Shown here: positions 17,570 through 25,738 of the stretch, in pieces
How positions within the stretch are numbered: the stretch's first letter is position 1
Layout: each line of letters starts with the position of its first letter
Assembly (NCBI RefSeq): GCF_019856455.1
Contig: NZ_CP082205.1
Location: 2,356,001 to 2,420,000, forward strand
Source of the DNA: Streptococcus suis
GTDB taxonomy: Bacteria > Bacillota > Bacilli > Lactobacillales > Streptococcaceae
Length of the DNA stretch: 64,000 bases
Reading direction: 5' to 3'
Translations under genes and position numbers: made by a program
Notes under the pieces: generated by a model
Database searches by the model: none
The model's input: the letters and a program-made list of their open reading frames with translations, nothing else
What the model was told of the DNA's origin: nothing

Positions 17570-19024
17570 TTACAAACTCTTCAACATATTATCAATATGC
17601 TGGATGGATTTCTCACGGCCGAGCAGGTAAATAGTATTTGGCAACTCTGGTCCGTGCATTTCGCCTGAAACGGCAATGCGGATTGGCATGAAGAGGTTTT
17701 TGCCCTTGATGCCTGTTTCTTTTTGAACAGCCTTGATTTGTGGGAAGATGTTATCTGGTTGGAAATCTTCGTCCGTCATGGCTTCCAATTTTTCCTTGAG
17801 GGCATTGAGGACAGTCGGAACAGTTTCACCTGCCATCACTTCTTTTTCTTCCTCTGTCAATTCTGGGAAATCAGAGAAGAAAAGGTCTGTCAAACCAACG
17901 ATTTCATCTGCAGAAGATAATTGTGGCTTGTACAATTCCACTAATTTTTCCGCCTTGTCTGTCAAACGCCCCGCTTCTTCCAAGAATGGTTTGGCAAGGT
18001 TGAAAATAGTTTCCAAATCAGCTTTTTTGATGTACTCATTGCCCATCCAAGCCAACTTTTTAGGGTCAAAGGAAGCAGGCGACTTGCTGAGGCGTTTTTC
18101 ATCAAAGAGTTGGATAATCTCATCTTTGGAGAAGATTTCTTCCTCACCACCAGGTGTCCAACCCAAGAGCGTAATAAAGTTAAAGACGGCTTCTGGAAGG
18201 TAGCCTTTTTTGCGGTAATCTTCGATAAAGGCAAGGGTATTGGTGTCACGTTTGGACAACTTTTTACCCGTTGCAGAGTTGATAATCAAGGTCATGTGGG
18301 CAAATTCTGGTGCTTCCCAGCCCAGTGCCTCATAGACCATGAGCTGCTTGGGTGTATTGGCAATGTGGTCATCTCCACGGATAACGTGTGAAATCTCCAT
18401 CAAATGATCGTCAATGACCACGGCAAAGTTATAGGTTGGGTAACCGTCACGTTTCTGGATAACCCAGTCGCCACCGATGTTGCCACCTTCAAACTCGATC
18501 TCACCCTTAACCATGTCATTCCACTTGTAGATACCTGTTTCGTTGACAGCCAGACGGACAGTGGGGACAATACCAGCCGCCTCACGCTCTGCGATATAGG
18601 CTGTTTTTTCATCTTCAGACATGCCAAGGTATTCATTGATGTAGCGAGGAGTTTCGCCTGCAGCTTCCTGACGCTCACGTTCCGCCGCCAACTCTTCTTC
18701 TGTCACATAAGACTTGTAGGCCTTGCCTTCTGCCAAAAGCTGATCAACGTATTTTTGGTAAATCTCCAAACGCTCTGATTGACGGTATTGCTCATGGGTT
18801 TCTGGACTTTCATCCCAATCAACACCCAACCAACGCAGGTTTTCCAGCTGAGAACGCTCTCCGTCTTCCACATGGCGTTTGCGGTCTGTGTCCTCGATAC
18901 GAATAAGGAAAGTACCGCCATGATGACGAGCAAAAAGATAGTTAAACAATGCAGTACGAGCATTTCCGATATGTAAAAGTCCCGTTGGACTTGGTGCGTA
19001 ACGCACACGAATTGGTTTAGTCAT
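17570..19024 (-). CDS. gltX: Glutamyl-tRNA synthetase
   Basis: 484 residues from [15 protein letters not shown], preceded by CAGGAGAG. Class I aminoacyl-tRNA synthetase: HIGH motif as [17 protein letters not shown] motif as [13 protein letters not shown], plus the discriminating RIEDTDRKR. Charges tRNA-Glu (and possibly tRNA-Gln as in other Gram-positives that use the amidotransferase). Confidence 0.96.
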   Translation of the reverse strand: MTKPIRVRYAPSPTGLLHIGNARTALFNYLFARHHGGTFLIRIEDTDRKRHVEDGERSQLENLRWLGVDWDESPETHEQYRQSERLEIYQKYVDQLLAEGKAYKSYVTEEELAAERERQEAAGETPRYINEYLGMSEDEKTAYIAEREAAGIVPTVRLAVNETGIYKWNDMVKGEIEFEGGNIGGDWVIQKRDGYPTYNFAVVIDDHLMEISHVIRGDDHIANTPKQLMVYEALGWEAPEFAHMTLIINSATGKKLSKRDTNTLAFIEDYRKKGYLPEAVFNFITLLGWTPGGEEEIFSKDEIIQLFDEKRLSKSPASFDPKKLAWMGNEYIKKADLETIFNLAKPFLEEAGRLTDKAEKLVELYKPQLSSADEIVGLTDLFFSDFPELTEEEKEVMAGETVPTVLNALKEKLEAMTDEDFQPDNIFPQIKAVQKETGIKGKNLFMPIRIAVSGEMHGPELPNTIYLLGREKSIQHIDNMLKSL

Positions 19025-19047
19025 GTTTCTCTCCTGTAAAATTTTCA

Positions 19048-19149
19048 TACTCAATGAAAATCGAATTCAGACTAGGCGACGTAGAAGCAGATAGAACTGA
19101 AGTTCATCAAGTCAAGTCAACGACGCCTGAATTTGATTTTCGAAGAGTA
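19048..19149. repeat. RUP-like mini-element (102 bp)
   Basis: Begins TACTCAATGAAAATC and ends GATTTTCGAAGAGTA, an imperfect terminal inverted repeat with TA at each tip. This matches the ends of the pneumococcal RUP element, a non-autonomous mini-element thought to be moved by an IS630-type transposase. The first bases also resemble one end of the IS630 copies in this window (TACTCAACAAAAATC). Confidence 0.8.
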
Positions 19150-19201
19150 GCAATCAAGAACATTATAGCATAGATAGGCATAAGAAAACAGAAAAATCAG
19201 C

Positions 19202-20332
19202 CTAAACAGACTGATTTTGAGGTGTTTTTTGGTTGCGTGCCAGCCAGTAGAAGACATAGAGGACCAACAAACCAGTTGCAGTTAGGAAAAGACCGCTAAT
19301 CTGATCTACTGTTAGCACCAAGACCAGACCTGATACCAGTAGTCGAGTAAAAGCTTGACCTAGCATAAAATAGGTTGATACCGCTCCGCCGATGGTCGCT
19401 AATTGCTCCTCTGGCATAGAATTGACAAACTTAGCGTTAAACTTAGGTCCACTAGCTCCAGAACTAATTCCCATTGTAGTAAGGAAGAAGAAAATAATTG
19501 GCAGTTGATGTAGCAACATTCCGACAAAAACGCCAAGAAGAGAGAAAGTGGCTGCCACTTCTAGCGTCACCATGCTGGTCTTTTTGAAAAGGGTAAAGAC
19601 CAAGGTCGAGCCCAGAATATGTCCGATAAAGAAGATCAGAATGGTCAGGGCAAGGGTTGTTTCAACATTAAGGAAGACGAGGTCTGGGTCTTCGCTAATC
19701 AGCAGGACCAGAATAGGATAGAGAATCGCTCCACAGGCATTGATAAGAGGGTTGGTAATCAGGACCAGACGGAACTCGGGAATCTTGCGCAGCTCCACGA
19801 TGGCTTGCTTGAAGGAAGCTAGAATGCCTGGACCTTTGGTTTTTTGCTCAGTCTGGCTCGGCTGCTCTGCTATTTTCAAAGGCTGCTCCGTCAGGAGTTT
19901 GCGAAAGGCCGAGTACTGCTCCCGCTCTTCCTTGGGCGCTACGCGTAATCCCAGAGGTGTATAGAGGCCGTTTTCATAGAAGCCAGCGAAGTCTGCAAAG
20001 ACATTGAAAGTTGCAGCCACCACGACAATCCAGAGGGCTGGCTCAAAGCCCATGCAGAAACCGAGGATGAGGTAGAGTACAACACGAAAGAGAAGGGTCA
20101 GCTTAATGGTACCGATTTTGTTGACCGTCTTGTCTGCCAGATAGCCTGTGAAAAGCCCCATAAAGCTAGGGAAGATTTCCGAGAAGGTCACAATCGCCAG
20201 AGCCAGACGACTGTTGGGCACCAGCAAAACATAGTTCATCAAGGCCAGATAATAGACCACATCGCCAAAATTGGACAGCATATCCGCAGTCAGTACCCAT
20301 AGGTAAGTTGTGTTTTTCAAAATCTTTTTCAT
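19202..20332 (-). CDS. MFS transporter
   Basis: 376 residues with about ten to twelve hydrophobic segments. The cytosolic loop after helix 2 reads GYLADKTVNKIGTIK, the MFS A-motif region (GxLaDrxGrk-like). The long central loop (residues about 165-195, EQPLKIAEQPSQTEQKTKG) separates two halves. Resembles the streptococcal drug/enterobactin-type exporters of the MFS_3 group, but no substrate can be given. Lies 91 bp after the LiaF-like gene and may be in the same transcript. Confidence 0.75.
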   Translation of the reverse strand: MKKILKNTTYLWVLTADMLSNFGDVVYYLALMNYVLLVPNSRLALAIVTFSEIFPSFMGLFTGYLADKTVNKIGTIKLTLLFRVVLYLILGFCMGFEPALWIVVVAATFNVFADFAGFYENGLYTPLGLRVAPKEEREQYSAFRKLLTEQPLKIAEQPSQTEQKTKGPGILASFKQAIVELRKIPEFRLVLITNPLINACGAILYPILVLLISEDPDLVFLNVETTLALTILIFFIGHILGSTLVFTLFKKTSMVTLEVAATFSLLGVFVGMLLHQLPIIFFFLTTMGISSGASGPKFNAKFVNSMPEEQLATIGGAVSTYFMLGQAFTRLLVSGLVLVLTVDQISGLFLTATGLLVLYVFYWLARNQKTPQNQSV

Positions 20333-20423
20333 GATAATCCCTTTCTTTTAGTTAGTTTTCGGAATATTCTGACTTTTTGCCCTACAGAGGAACCTGAATA
20401 GACTTTCCTCTGACTTTCTTGTT

Positions 20424-21083
20424 TTATGCTGAATAAATTGTAAGGGTTGAGAAGGCCAAGTCACCTGTGACAAGGAGGACCTTTTCTCCCAACTCGGTCG
20501 CGTAGTTATTGGTTATTGACATAGCACTGTCCAGTTCCACCACCGCTCGCCAGTTGGTCGGCAGATAGAGGGTCACAGAGGAGAAGGCCGCATCGATATG
20601 AAAATCCGCCTTATCTCCCAGAATAATCGCCTGATCAAAGTAAACTGTACTAGAGCCGAAGGCTACTTCCACACTATCATGGAGAAAATTATCGTCGTGA
20701 ATATAGCGAGTTGAAGAGCCAAAAGCCGTTTCCCGTCCCTTGTCACCAATCACCCCTGTGACAACTCCATGAGCCAGTCTACGCTTCTTCGGTTTAAAAA
20801 TCAGTTTCAAGCCAAGGCACAGCAGGACAAGTGACAGAACCATATTCCAGGTCCCGAACTTCACCCAATCATAAACTGAGTTCACCGCTATAAAAGCCAG
20901 ACCGAAACAAAAGACACTGGCAAGCCAATCCAGCTTCACCAAGCGGTGAAAACCAGTCACAAAGGTTAAAACAAACCAGACTGTTGTCCAAAATGGCATA
21001 GCTAAATGCAAACCCAGTGAATCCCTAACTAGGACCAATCCTGCCAAGACCAGCAGAGCAATTCCTAAACCATATTTTTTCAT
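20424..21083 (-). CDS. LiaF-like membrane protein (cell-wall-active antibiotic response type)
   Basis: 219 residues. About four transmembrane segments in the first 95 residues (LGIALLVLAGLVLV; MPFWTTVWFVLTFV; LASVFCFGLAFIAV; MVLSLVLLCLGLKLIF), then a basic stretch KPKKRR and a soluble beta-rich C-terminal domain (FGSSTRYIHDDNF, VAFGSSTVYFDQA, AAFSSVTLYLPTNW) as in LiaF/VraT proteins, which inhibit cell-envelope stress regulators. It begins 4 bp after the LytTR gene stop, so the two are made together and probably interact. Confidence 0.75.
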   Translation of the reverse strand: MKKYGLGIALLVLAGLVLVRDSLGLHLAMPFWTTVWFVLTFVTGFHRLVKLDWLASVFCFGLAFIAVNSVYDWVKFGTWNMVLSLVLLCLGLKLIFKPKKRRLAHGVVTGVIGDKGRETAFGSSTRYIHDDNFLHDSVEVAFGSSTVYFDQAIILGDKADFHIDAAFSSVTLYLPTNWRAVVELDSAMSITNNYATELGEKVLLVTGDLAFSTLTIYSA

Positions 21084-21087
21084 CTTC

Positions 21088-21534
21088 CTACCTCATTTCC
21101 TGTAATTTTTCTTTAAGCAAGTGGTAATAGTGCCGCGACACATGAACTTCCTTGTGGGTCTTGTAGAAGGCAATTCGACTGGTACCCGAGAAGGACTTGT
21201 CCAGCGAATAGACCGCCTTACTGTTAACAATGGTTGACTTGGCCACTCGACAAAAGTAGATTGGCAAGTATTCTTCCAGCTCATAGAGCTTCATCTTGAC
21301 CTCATAGGCATCGTCGCCTGTATGGGCAAAAATCTTGGTCCCGTCCGTTTCAAAGAAAAGCACCTCACTCAAGGATAAGAAATACTCACTGCTCCCCTTA
21401 TAAAAGACAAGCGAGGGACGGCTAACTTGTTGCAAAGCCCGCTGAATCTGTTCAATCTCTGGTCCCAGCTGACTGGTTCGGATAACAACTTCAACCTGAT
21501 CTAAGCTGTCATCAAATTCAATCCTAACTTTCAT
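21088..21534 (-). CDS. LytTR-domain transcriptional regulator
   Basis: 148 residues. An N-terminal alpha/beta part (residues 1-45) without a receiver domain is followed by a LytTR DNA-binding domain (about 50-148): KGSSEYFLSLSEVLFFETDG, VKMKLYELEEYLPIYFCRVAKSTIVN, and HVSRHYYHLLKEKL. Stand-alone LytTR proteins in streptococci typically pair with a membrane inhibitor (LytTR regulatory systems such as HdrRM and BrsRM); here the partner would be the LiaF-like protein directly downstream. A direct repeat upstream of the promoter suggests autoregulation. Confidence 0.82.
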   Translation of the reverse strand: MKVRIEFDDSLDQVEVVIRTSQLGPEIEQIQRALQQVSRPSLVFYKGSSEYFLSLSEVLFFETDGTKIFAHTGDDAYEVKMKLYELEEYLPIYFCRVAKSTIVNSKAVYSLDKSFSGTSRIAFYKTHKEVHVSRHYYHLLKEKLQEMR

Positions 21535-21558
21535 AGCTCCCTCCTTTTTGATAGGTCT

Positions 21559-21586
21559 ATTATACCAATTCCAACCACAATTACAA
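21559..21586 (-). promoter_or_regulatory. Promoter of the LytTR gene
   Basis: On the minus strand, TTGTAA (21581-21586), a 16 bp spacer, then extended -10 TGGTATAAT with TATAAT at 21559-21564, 25 bp before the start codon. Confidence 0.6.
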
Positions 21587-21594
21587 GGGCATTT

Positions 21595-21626
21595 TAAGTG
21601 GTAAAATTAGACAGGTAAGTGGTAAA
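21595..21626 (-). promoter_or_regulatory. Direct repeat, candidate LytTR binding site
   Basis: TAAGTGGTAAA occurs twice, at 21595-21605 and 21616-21626, exactly 21 bp apart (two helical turns) and just upstream of the -35 box. LytTR proteins bind paired direct repeats spaced by about two turns. Confidence 0.55.
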
Positions 21627-21711
21627 CATTCATCATTAAATGTCGCTAGAATTCAAGTATCTATTTCTCCATCTTTTCAGAGACAGTTCACCTCTAACAG
21701 ATTACTTTTTA

Positions 21712-22120
21712 TACTCAATGAAAATCAAAAACAGACTAGCTCCAAAGGTTTGGGGAACCTTTGGAGGTTGGAGATAGAGCGAACGTAGTTCGTTTCTACT
21801 CAGCAGATAGAACCCTGTTACTATTTTGTTTCAAGGTAACAGGCTGGGAGTGGGAAAGAACTCGACCAAGATAAAAAGAGTTCGTCTTCCCACCCCCGCA
21901 CAGCTCAAACTGTCTGGGAGACAGTTTGAGGTTGGAGATGAAGCGAACTCTGTTCGCATCAGTCGTAATGGCCAGATTTGAAGTGCAAAACACGAACAAA
22001 TGTGCCAATCAACCACTGCGCTGAGATGTTGCCACGAACTCTGAGTAGTTCCTGGGCTTTTTGCCCAGCCCCACTCATCAAATCAAGTCAACAACGTCTG
22101 ATTTTGATTTTCGAAGAGTA
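21712..22120. repeat. RUP-like element interrupted by a modular intergenic repeat
   Basis: Starts TACTCAATGAAAATC and ends GATTTTCGAAGAGTA like the 102 bp copy at 19048, but is 409 bp because another repeat (about 21845-22077) sits inside. That inner repeat runs from GGGAGTGGGAAAGAACTCG through hairpins such as CAAACTGTC/GACAGTTTG and GCGAAC/GTTCGC to TGGGCTTTTTGCCCA. The stretch 21541-21711 before it holds only the LytTR promoter region. No gene here; open frames at 21796-22016 are translations of the repeat. Confidence 0.7.
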
Positions 22121-22938
22121 TTAGTCAATAAGGTGACAAAACGATAAAGAATATAGCATAATAAGAGCCAGCCAAATATCGTTAAATAAAAGACGAAGCT
22201 GAATGAGTGTTGTTGGTACTGCTTCATTTCTTCTTGACTTGTCTGTTTTGATTGAGCATCTCCCTCAGCTACATCCGGCTGACGATAGGCGTTAACCAAC
22301 AAGCGATAGTCAAAAGGAGGAACTAGCGGATCACACGTCAACAGCGTTAACATATCTTGATTTTCAACAGGCAATAATTTTTGCCAATCGGTCGCCTTTA
22401 TCACTTCTGTATTTTTGACCAAATATGTCAGTGTTGTCCCACCGATTTCAATAAAAATCTTATCTCCTTCTTTTAGCTCCGTTAAACGGAAAAAACGAAG
22501 ATCTGTATACCAACTACGATGACCTGCAATGACACTTCGGTGCCCCATACCACCAACAGGTAAATCTGTTCCAATAATAGAAGCCACCCCATCATTTAAA
22601 TGCTGGCTAGTCGCTCCGATATAAATTGGCTGGCGAATTTCAATACTTGGAATGCTTAGATAACCAATCACACCGTCTTCCAAATTAGGAACAACAACAG
22701 AATGACTATCCGAACTATTCTTTTCTGCAAAAGGGTCAATTGTTGGGATATCTCCGCTATTGATTTGTTCTTCATAAGTATCGATTGCCGCTTTTTGCTC
22801 TGCTGAGAATGATGTTGAACGACTTTGGTAGGACTGATAGTGTCGATAAGTTTGAAACTCATGCACAGACATATTTGTCAGTAAGATTAATGGCATTAAT
22901 AAACCAATCAGCATGAGAATGTAGCCTATTTTTTTCAT
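22078..22938 (-). CDS. srtD: Class C pilus sortase (third of three)
   Basis: 286 residues. N-terminal signal anchor (GYILMLIGLLMPLILL), lid motif DPF at about 68 (PTIDPFAEKN), catalytic His in SVIAGHRSW, catalytic Cys in TLLTCDPLVPP and Arg in YRLLVNAYR, then a C-terminal transmembrane segment, the class C layout. These enzymes polymerise pilins. The start overlaps srtC by 4 bp (ATGA). The last 13 or so residues (LRKSKSDVVDLI) are encoded by the RUP-like repeat, so the native tail was altered. Gene name assumes the S. suis srtBCD order. Confidence 0.85.
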   Translation of the reverse strand: MKKIGYILMLIGLLMPLILLTNMSVHEFQTYRHYQSYQSRSTSFSAEQKAAIDTYEEQINSGDIPTIDPFAEKNSSDSHSVVVPNLEDGVIGYLSIPSIEIRQPIYIGATSQHLNDGVASIIGTDLPVGGMGHRSVIAGHRSWYTDLRFFRLTELKEGDKIFIEIGGTTLTYLVKNTEVIKATDWQKLLPVENQDMLTLLTCDPLVPPFDYRLLVNAYRQPDVAEGDAQSKQTSQEEMKQYQQHSFSFVFYLTIFGWLLLCYILYRFVTLLTNTLRKSKSDVVDLI

Positions 22939-23798
22939 GTTCTTCCTCTCACCTTCTGCTGCTTTCTCTTACGTCGAAGGTACAAGACTCCAAAAATCAA
23001 CAGCATCAGCAGGAAAGCAATTAAATAGGAAAGACTCAACATATCTAAAAAGAATATCGGCTTTTGCTTAGCTGCAACTTTCGGCTCATAAGGAACACGA
23101 TGCCCACGCACTAATAAACGATGGCTGTTAATCATATACGGAGTGCAGGTCAATAAGGTCGCGTAGTCTTCTCCGGATTGAACCATGACCGGGTCGAAGT
23201 CACTCGGTTCAACAATCAAAATCTGATCCACCTCATAGGCTAAGGTTTCTGCTATATTGTGGATATAGAATTGATCACCAATTTTTAAGCGATCGAGATT
23301 GGTGAACAAGGAGGCATTCGGTAAACCACGATGGGCTGAAATGACTGTATGAGTACTTTCTCCCCCAATCGGCAATGACGACCCCTCTAAATGTCCAGCT
23401 CCTTTTTGTAATACATCTTCGGTTGTCCCAGCATAAATGGGAATCTGCTCATTGATTTTTGGAATTTCCACAAAACCAATTTTTTCCTTCACCTCAAGCA
23501 TGCGTGCATATTCTGCAATCCCAGCCTTTTCCTCTTCTGAGTATGGATCTTGCATTTTGCTTGGATCCAAGGTCTGATTATACGCCCGCGCATTCTCTAA
23601 TCGCTTGGAAACTTCTTCGCTCGGGAGCTGTTGTGCTTGCTCATAAAAAGATTCTACTTCACGGTCTGACTCATATCGATAATAAAATTGAGAAATCAAC
23701 GGATATACCGTAATAAGCAAACCAAAGACAAATATCAGTTTTAAAAGTATGGATTGTTTGGACAATCCTTTTTTATGCTGTATACGCTTCTTCACCAC
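22935..23798 (-). CDS. srtC: Class C pilus sortase (second of three)
   Basis: 287 residues from a GTG start at 23798 (a second GTG follows directly). Membrane segment near residues 15-33, lid motif DPY (KMQDPYSEEEK), catalytic His in TVISAHRGLPNA, Cys in LLTCTPYMINSHRLLVRGHR with the Arg, and a C-terminal transmembrane helix with basic tail (RRKRKQQK). It overlaps srtB by 26 bp and is about half identical to it by eye, so the two arose by duplication. Confidence 0.87.
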   Translation of the reverse strand: MVKKRIQHKKGLSKQSILLKLIFVFGLLITVYPLISQFYYRYESDREVESFYEQAQQLPSEEVSKRLENARAYNQTLDPSKMQDPYSEEEKAGIAEYARMLEVKEKIGFVEIPKINEQIPIYAGTTEDVLQKGAGHLEGSSLPIGGESTHTVISAHRGLPNASLFTNLDRLKIGDQFYIHNIAETLAYEVDQILIVEPSDFDPVMVQSGEDYATLLTCTPYMINSHRLLVRGHRVPYEPKVAAKQKPIFFLDMLSLSYLIAFLLMLLIFGVLYLRRKRKQQKVRGRT

Positions 23799-24687
23799 TC
23801 TTCACCTGTTTCTTCTTTTTCCGCCTTTTTGTAAATAGGAAAATTAATAAAATGATAATCAACATTCCTAATGCATACAAAAGATAGCGAATAAGAATGC
23901 GCTTTTCAGCATTTTCAACTGTTTTACGATAATCTTCAGCAACGTAAGGAACACGATGCCCACGCACTAATAAACGATGCGTGTTTACCATATAAGGTGT
24001 ACAAGTTAATAACGTTGCATAATCCTGTCCAGGCTTTACCAAAAGTTCTTCAAACTGTGTCGGTTCCACAACTAAAATCTGATCCACCTCATAGGCCAAG
24101 GTTTCTGAAATATTGTGGATATAAAAAGTATCCCCAATCTCAACCTTGGTCAAATCTGTGAACAAACGCGCCTTTGGCAAACCGGTATGAGCTGTCAAGA
24201 CTGTATGGGTATCACTTCCCCCGACCGGCAAAGATGTCCCTTCCAGATGCCCAACTCCCTTTTGCAAAACTGACTCGGCTGTTCCAGCATAAATCGGAAT
24301 CTTGGCCTCAATTTTAGGAACTTCAACGTAGCCCATTTTCTCACGCAATTCCAACATCCTCGCATACTCTGCCCGCCCAGCTTCGTGACGTGACTTAGTA
24401 TAAGGATCTTCAGAAATGATATTGTTTAAACTTTCGTTGAAAGCATGAGCCAAATCAATTCGCTCTTGAACCTCTTTAGGTTTTAAATTCTTCTTCTCCT
24501 GATCGAAAGACTCTGTCAACTGACCAGCCTCATAGCGATAATAAAAATTTGATACATGAGGATAGAGTAAAATCCCCATCCCAATCAGAAAAACCAAGTA
24601 AAAAGGAAGGTTGCTCTTCTTTTTTTTCTTTTTAGGTTTAACTGATTTCTTTTGGTTTACAATTTGATCTTCTTTTTTCTTCATCAT
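23773..24687 (-). CDS. srtB: Class C pilus sortase (first of three)
   Basis: 304 residues from MMKKKEDQIV at 24687; the frame runs upstream to 24843 but crosses the terminator hairpin and is not credible. A lysine-rich cytosolic tail (KPKKKKKKSNLPF) precedes the first membrane segment. Lid motif DPY (ISEDPYTKSR), His in TVLTAHTGLPKA, Cys and Arg in LLTCTPYMVNTHRLLVRGHR. First gene of the sortase unit, driven by its own extended -10 promoter at 24743-24751. Confidence 0.87.
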   Translation of the reverse strand: MMKKKEDQIVNQKKSVKPKKKKKKSNLPFYLVFLIGMGILLYPHVSNFYYRYEAGQLTESFDQEKKNLKPKEVQERIDLAHAFNESLNNIISEDPYTKSRHEAGRAEYARMLELREKMGYVEVPKIEAKIPIYAGTAESVLQKGVGHLEGTSLPVGGSDTHTVLTAHTGLPKARLFTDLTKVEIGDTFYIHNISETLAYEVDQILVVEPTQFEELLVKPGQDYATLLTCTPYMVNTHRLLVRGHRVPYVAEDYRKTVENAEKRILIRYLLYALGMLIIILLIFLFTKRRKKKKQVKSGEEAYTA

Positions 24688-24742
24688 TTTTCCATTATAT
24701 TCTATCGTATTGCGGAGTTGAAAATTTCTCCAAATATCCTCT

Positions 24743-24751
24743 ATTATACCA
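24743..24751 (-). promoter_or_regulatory. Extended -10 promoter for the sortase genes
   Basis: Minus strand TGGTATAAT (TGn extension plus perfect TATAAT), 56 bp before the srtB start and just after the pilin terminator. No good -35 is visible, which the extended -10 can replace. Confidence 0.65.
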
Positions 24752-24787
24752 CAATTCGGTTCTAAGAGCCTAATGTTTTCAAGAAAA

Positions 24788-24824
24788 AATACACCTGCTG
24801 ATACTTGATTCCAGCAGGTGTATT
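24788..24824 (-). terminator. Strong terminator between pilin and sortase genes
   Basis: Perfect 13 bp stem (AATACACCTGCTG and its complement, 24788-24800 and 24812-24824), 11 nt loop, followed on the minus strand by TTTTTTCTT. It separates the minor pilin from srtB. Confidence 0.88.
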
Positions 24825-24850
24825 CTGTCAACAATATGACCAAAGGTAGA

Positions 24851-25714
24851 CTAAGTCTTTTCCCCTTTCTTGTATGTGACCAAGCGGTAGCCTAGCAAGA
24901 AGAGAATAATGCCTAGCGATAAAACCGCTATGACCACCGCATTTCCGGTATATGGGATTTCAATACCGGGAGGTGTAACGGGTTTGTTCTTGATTTTAAC
25001 AATTTCAGACACATGTGAATCCGAAGTGATTTCAAAAGGAATCGTATCTTGGGCTAGAATATAGCCTGCAGGAGCCTTGACCTCTTTCAGATAATAAGTA
25101 CCATAAGGAAGAGGTCCTACAACAAACTGACCGTTTGCTCCAGAAGTAACATGATAAGGAAAGCCGTCGACTATCACTTCCTTCAATTCTCCGTTCACTT
25201 CCTCAAGAACTGCAAACTCTGCACCAGATAAGGGGGCAGTACTTGTAGATACCTTCAGAAATGGCTTACTTCCTTTTGCTTTGCTAGGCCTTCTTACCTT
25301 AGCCTCAATCCGCGCAACACTGCCATCAACTTTCATCAAGAATGGGACAACCTCGAGACTCGTAGGAGTTCCTACTTGTCGGACATAATACCACCCTTTC
25401 GTCAAGCCCTGAAAAGTGGCCTGACCTTCTGAAGTAAGGTCTTGAGAGGAAATCGGCTCTCCGTAGAGTTGGTTTAACTCGGACCGAGTTTTTTGATATA
25501 AAGTATCTGCCAACCGTTCAGAAGAGGCTGGCTCTTCTGCAGCGATATACCAAGCCTCCAAGCCTGTCGAAACTTGACTGGCATCTATCCCATCAGGAAG
25601 CGGAATATGAACCTGAACATCAAAGGAATCTTGTGCTTGGAGTGAAAGCGAGGGCAGTGACAATACACAAATAATAGCTATGAAACAACAGACTAGCTGT
25701 TTAATAATCCTCAT
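24851..25714 (-). CDS. Minor/basal pilin with IPYTG sorting signal
   Basis: 287 residues. Signal peptide (residues 1-28, ending SLQAQ), two Ig-like modules, and a C-terminal cell-wall sorting signal IPYTG followed by a hydrophobic helix and KKGEKT. The second module has the SpaA/Cna-B pattern: PLSGAEFAVLEEVNG and the E-box YYLKEVKAPAGY, which supplies the Glu for an internal isopeptide bond. The proline-rich PVTPPGIE before the motif is typical of the basal pilin that links the fibre to the wall. It follows the major pilin by 24 bp. Confidence 0.85.
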   Translation of the reverse strand: MRIIKQLVCCFIAIICVLSLPSLSLQAQDSFDVQVHIPLPDGIDASQVSTGLEAWYIAAEEPASSERLADTLYQKTRSELNQLYGEPISSQDLTSEGQATFQGLTKGWYYVRQVGTPTSLEVVPFLMKVDGSVARIEAKVRRPSKAKGSKPFLKVSTSTAPLSGAEFAVLEEVNGELKEVIVDGFPYHVTSGANGQFVVGPLPYGTYYLKEVKAPAGYILAQDTIPFEITSDSHVSEIVKIKNKPVTPPGIEIPYTGNAVVIAVLSLGIILFLLGYRLVTYKKGEKT

Positions 25715-25738
25715 CAGACCCTCCTTTTCTACTCTATC

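Noticed and set aside
21796..22016. Overlapping small frames in the intergenic repeat
   Set aside because: They are translations of repeat modules that recur elsewhere in different frames.
21712..22120. Possible CRISPR array
   Set aside because: The repeats are unequal modules with hairpins, without regular spacers, and no cas genes are present anywhere in the window.
23773..24843. Longer srtB frame starting at 24843
   Set aside because: It would translate through the terminator hairpin and the promoter; the Met at 24687 gives a normal class C sortase start.
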